From the NCBI GenBank assembly GCA_949935895.1, contig CATLGL010000067.1, positions 1 to 8,909 on the forward strand: a DNA stretch of 8,909 nucleotides, in the 5' to 3' direction. The translations under genes were made by a program, and so were the position numbers. The stretch is from an uncultured Clostridia bacterium. Lineage in GTDB: Bacteria; Bacillota; Clostridia; TANB77; CAG-508. Each line of letters starts with the position of its first letter. Positions within the stretch are counted from its first letter, which is position 1. Positions 6,285 to 8,909 of this stretch are shown in pieces. A model generated the notes under the pieces. The model saw only the letters and a program-made list of their open reading frames with translations. It searched no databases and had not been told where the DNA came from.

Positions 6285-7532
6285 CTATTCACCTACTTCT
6301 TTTTCATCAGTTAAATTGATTTCAATATTTTTATCTTCTGTAATTGTAGGAGAATTAGCGATTTCTTTCTCTAATTTTTCAAAGATATTGTGGTTTTCTA
6401 AATCTTCATTTACTACATTTCTTTTTTTTTCCTTTTCTGCTAGGTCCTTTACATCTTGTTTTAAAACAGTCCAAATACATTCATTTTCATTTCTTTTCAT
6501 AACATAGTTTTTTCCACTTAATTTTGAATATGTTTCTTTTTCTTGCTCTCCTACCTGTGTTTTAAATGATATAATCTCATCTTGTGAATTGATGTTCCAT
6601 TGTAAATTTTTATTATCTGATCCATAAACTCTAATTTGACCTACATTATTAAATCCAAGTTCTGAATATCTTTCCAAATGTTTATTTTCAAAGTAAATAT
6701 TAGCAATTTGCTTATCATCTTCTTCATTTTCTATGATTCGCAATCCATACGGAATTTCTACTGCATCTAATTCATCTTGGATATTCATAAAAGCAGAAAA
6801 TGGAATCGAATGAATACAATAATCTTTCTTAAATTCTTCGATTTCTACTTCACCTATTTCGTGTAAATTAAATTTATTAGATAAGTCTTTTAATTGTTGA
6901 GCATTTAATGTCAATCCACCTTCCTCTTTTGCTTTTTCTATTGCATTTTGTGTAACTTCATCAAATAAGTCTTTCGATATTTTTGTTCTGTATTCTATTA
7001 AATCTGCTATTCTTTCACCCATATAGCTTTGTTTAGACTTATTAAAATAAATATTATATCTTTTGCTTTGATGACTCTCTACTTGTTTAATTTGCTTTTC
7101 TTCATTCATATTAATAAATTTATTGATATGTAATAATTTTGCCACTCTAGGAAAATGTACTTTGAAATTACTCATATTTTTTATTCTTCTAGCATATCTT
7201 GTTATTCTTCTTTGTCGAAATAAAGATTTATTTTTACCAAATTCATTATCTTTTGTTGATAGTTTTCTCTCACTTGCAACAACTCTAATTCCATCTTTTT
7301 GACATTTCTCCATAACTCTTATAGTTTCATCATAAGATAAATTAGTTATTTTCTCTAACTCTTTGGTTGGTCCATCCTTTTGTACTGCTTTTATTCCTTC
7401 AACAAAATGATGATAAATAAATATTGAGAAAGGTTTTAACATATACTTAAATGTATCTTTTATTCCAACTTTAGTTGCTCTCTCTGCTTGTTCATAGACT
7501 TGGGCTGCATCACTTTTATTAGTAGCTTGCAC
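6285..7532 (-). CDS. Conjugation-module protein, possibly DUF3801/PcfB-like at its N-terminus
   Basis: A 415-residue protein starting at GTG 7532, chosen because AGAGGTGA lies six bases upstream (7546-7539) and the reading frame overlaps the previous stop by 14 bases. Residues about 1-100 (helical AEQ-rich start, then ELEKITNLSYDETIRVMEKC and a KDGIRVVASERK stretch) look distantly like DUF3801 proteins such as PcfB, which act with the coupling protein of pCF10-like plasmids; PcfB genes also sit close upstream of the coupling-protein gene, as here. The resemblance is weak and the protein is much longer than PcfB. A strongly basic patch follows (RQRRITRYARRIK), suggesting nucleic-acid contact. 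The C-terminal half is unrecognised and ends in an acidic tail. No transmembrane segment is seen. It overlaps the start region of the next gene. Confidence 0.8.
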   Translation of the reverse strand: MQATNKSDAAQVYEQAERATKVGIKDTFKYMLKPFSIFIYHHFVEGIKAVQKDGPTKELEKITNLSYDETIRVMEKCQKDGIRVVASERKLSTKDNEFGKNKSLFRQRRITRYARRIKNMSNFKVHFPRVAKLLHINKFINMNEEKQIKQVESHQSKRYNIYFNKSKQSYMGERIADLIEYRTKISKDLFDEVTQNAIEKAKEEGGLTLNAQQLKDLSNKFNLHEIGEVEIEEFKKDYCIHSIPFSAFMNIQDELDAVEIPYGLRIIENEEDDKQIANIYFENKHLERYSELGFNNVGQIRVYGSDNKNLQWNINSQDEIISFKTQVGEQEKETYSKLSGKNYVMKRNENECIWTVLKQDVKDLAEKEKKRNVVNEDLENHNIFEKLEKEIANSPTITEDKNIEINLTDEKEVGE

Positions 7533-8909
7533 TTGGAATCACCTCTTTTTCCATTGAAATTTCATATAGATTAAAATACTTATGATAAAACTCATCTAAA
7601 GTTAATCTAGACTTCCATTCTTTTGTTTTTTTATTTTCATCTATTGAATATTCACTCATTCTTGCAGAATTTGAACGTGAACTTAATATCTGTAGTTTAT
7701 CATCCTCTTTCCTATATAATTGTTTAGGAATAAATATTTGTGTGCCACTATCAATAGGCAAGTAAATACCATTAAAGGTTTCCTTTTCGTTTCCAGATGT
7801 TTTTATAAATATAGACATATTGCTATTTCTTGATACTGCATCTTCTGTCTTTTGAACTTCATCCTGTACCTTTGGCTTTGTTTTTTCTACTTCCTTCTGT
7901 ATTTCTTCTCTTTCTTCTTTAATTACATTTTCTGGAGTTAATCCTAAAATGTTTTTATTGTTATTGAAAACAAGCAAAGTTTTATATTTATTATTATTTA
8001 CAAACCTACTACTTAAATCAGATTTCATACTTTCTGGATAAGCCAAAGCATATCTTACTGCTTCCATAACATTTTCATTTTTGAATCTATCTATTGCTTG
8101 TTCTTTCATTGTTTCAATGTAACTTTTAGGAAACAACTTCGCAAATTGTGTCGAATTATTAGCAACGAATAGTTCTTCATATTCATCTGGACTATTTTCA
8201 ATTAATTCTCTAATGCTAGAATCAAAACTTTTTGCATATTGTTTTAGTACAATATTTTTCTGTTCTATTGTTAGTTTTATATTGACTACATTCCCATCTG
8301 CATCATAACTTTTTACATTATTCAAGAGTTTTTCTAATATAAATGATTTATCTTCCTTAAATTTTATATAATCTTCGGAAGTATAGATATATTCATTCAC
8401 ATATCTCTTAATATCTATTGTGTTTTCGTTATCTTTTAAGTAATTTTCATTATTTAATGTTTTTTCAATAATTTCTTCACTCAATGCGTTAGTTTCAAGA
8501 TATTTTTGTAAAATTCTATCTTGATGATCTACTGCATATTTTTTTAAATGGTTCATTATAAAATGATAGAAATAGAATCCTTTATATTTTTCTACTCTAG
8601 ATAACTGTTCAATTTTTTTAGGCATAATAATATTTTCAACCTCCTCACTTGTAAAATTTGTACGGTCTAGCATATATTCTTTAAATCTAGCTACATCTTT
8701 TGTATCTTTAATTAAATTATCTTTTTTCATATTTTTATAACTAGCATAGATATTATCAACACTTAACTTTTTATCTCGCAAATACTTATTTTCAAGCAAA
8801 AAAATAAAGGCTGATACCTTTGTTTTATAAATATCCTCTTTCTTTACATTAGCTACTTGTAAATCACCAAAATCCTTATATTTATTATCTAATTTTGAAA
8901 CATCTAATA
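7519..8909 (-). CDS. Hypothetical protein, 5'-truncated by the window edge
   Basis: I do not recognise this protein. The frame is open from the window edge (first full codon at 8907) to TAA at 7521-7519, giving 462 visible residues. A TTG at 8799 could be read as a start, but the 36 codons before it (LDVSKLDNKYKDFGDLQ and onward) look fully coding, so the true start lies outside. The visible part is soluble-looking, rich in Lys, Glu, Asn and Tyr, with no transmembrane segment. A charged linker (EEREEIQKEVEKTK) of probable coiled-coil character separates an alpha-helical N-terminal part from a C-terminal segment ending LTLDEFYHKYFNLYEI. It overlaps the next gene by 14 bases, implying co-translation. 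Its place just upstream of a transfer module suggests a DNA-processing or accessory role, but that is only context. It contains no CGG codon. Confidence 0.85.
   Translation of the reverse strand, partial: LDVSKLDNKYKDFGDLQVANVKKEDIYKTKVSAFIFLLENKYLRDKKLSVDNIYASYKNMKKDNLIKDTKDVARFKEYMLDRTNFTSEEVENIIMPKKIEQLSRVEKYKGFYFYHFIMNHLKKYAVDHQDRILQKYLETNALSEEIIEKTLNNENYLKDNENTIDIKRYVNEYIYTSEDYIKFKEDKSFILEKLLNNVKSYDADGNVVNIKLTIEQKNIVLKQYAKSFDSSIRELIENSPDEYEELFVANNSTQFAKLFPKSYIETMKEQAIDRFKNENVMEAVRYALAYPESMKSDLSSRFVNNNKYKTLLVFNNNKNILGLTPENVIKEEREEIQKEVEKTKPKVQDEVQKTEDAVSRNSNMSIFIKTSGNEKETFNGIYLPIDSGTQIFIPKQLYRKEDDKLQILSSRSNSARMSEYSIDENKKTKEWKSRLTLDEFYHKYFNLYEISMEKEVIPSASY

Noticed and set aside
8797..8799. 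TTG 8799 as the start of the first gene
   Set aside because: The frame stays open and coding-like to the window edge, so the gene is taken as truncated.

Overview
The window is AT-rich (roughly 30% G+C by eye), and every convincing gene lies on the minus strand in one tightly packed operon, read from position 8909 down to 1. Gene order and protein families (a possible PcfB-like protein, VirD4 coupling ATPase, small VirB2-like pilin, TrbL/VirB6-like membrane protein, PrgI, VirB4 ATPase) are those of a Gram-positive type IV secretion module on an integrative conjugative element or conjugative plasmid. A low-GC Firmicute such as a clostridium or a gut Bacilli lineage is the likely host, but nothing here fixes the species.

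Layout in the direction of transcription: the 3' part of an unrecognised gene open at the window edge (8909-7519); a 415-residue protein with a possible DUF3801/PcfB-like N-terminus (7532-6285); a small Trp/Tyr-rich hypothetical protein (6283-5873); virD4 (5852-3882); a leader with two mutually exclusive hairpins (3806-3872); a VirB2-like pilin (3793-3475); trbL-like (3459-2632); prgI (2629-2006); an unknown 81-residue gene (2006-1761) with a strong hairpin at its 3' end; and virB4, running out of the window (1747-1). No tRNA, rRNA, CRISPR array, IS element or attachment site is visible, and no gap exceeds 100 bases.

The outstanding feature is translational. Three core genes (virD4, the pilin gene, virB4) are interrupted by six +1 frameshifts, three, one and two respectively. 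At all six the zero-frame codon is CGG, and skipping its C restores the family reading frame with the next codon GGA or GGU, i.e. glycine. I located all nine CGG trinucleotides on the coding strand. The six in-frame ones are exactly the six frameshift points; the other three straddle two codons (TCG GAA twice, ACG GGA once) and are read without a shift. CGG is never used as an ordinary arginine codon here, whereas CGA and CGT are. Frame arithmetic is exact: with the skips, virD4 becomes a 655-residue coupling protein, the pilin gene encodes 105 residues, and virB4 is open to the window edge with its Walker A motif restored.

The simplest reading is that CGG is not decoded as a triplet in this host or element, and that CGGN is decoded as glycine with a +1 shift, either by a quadruplet-reading tRNA or by stalling and slippage. 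If real, the conjugation ATPases and pilin can be made only in a cell able to do this, which would work as a host lock or expression gate. A systematic sequence error is the main alternative and must be excluded from raw reads. Two further RNA elements, before the pilin gene and before virB4, may add translational control.
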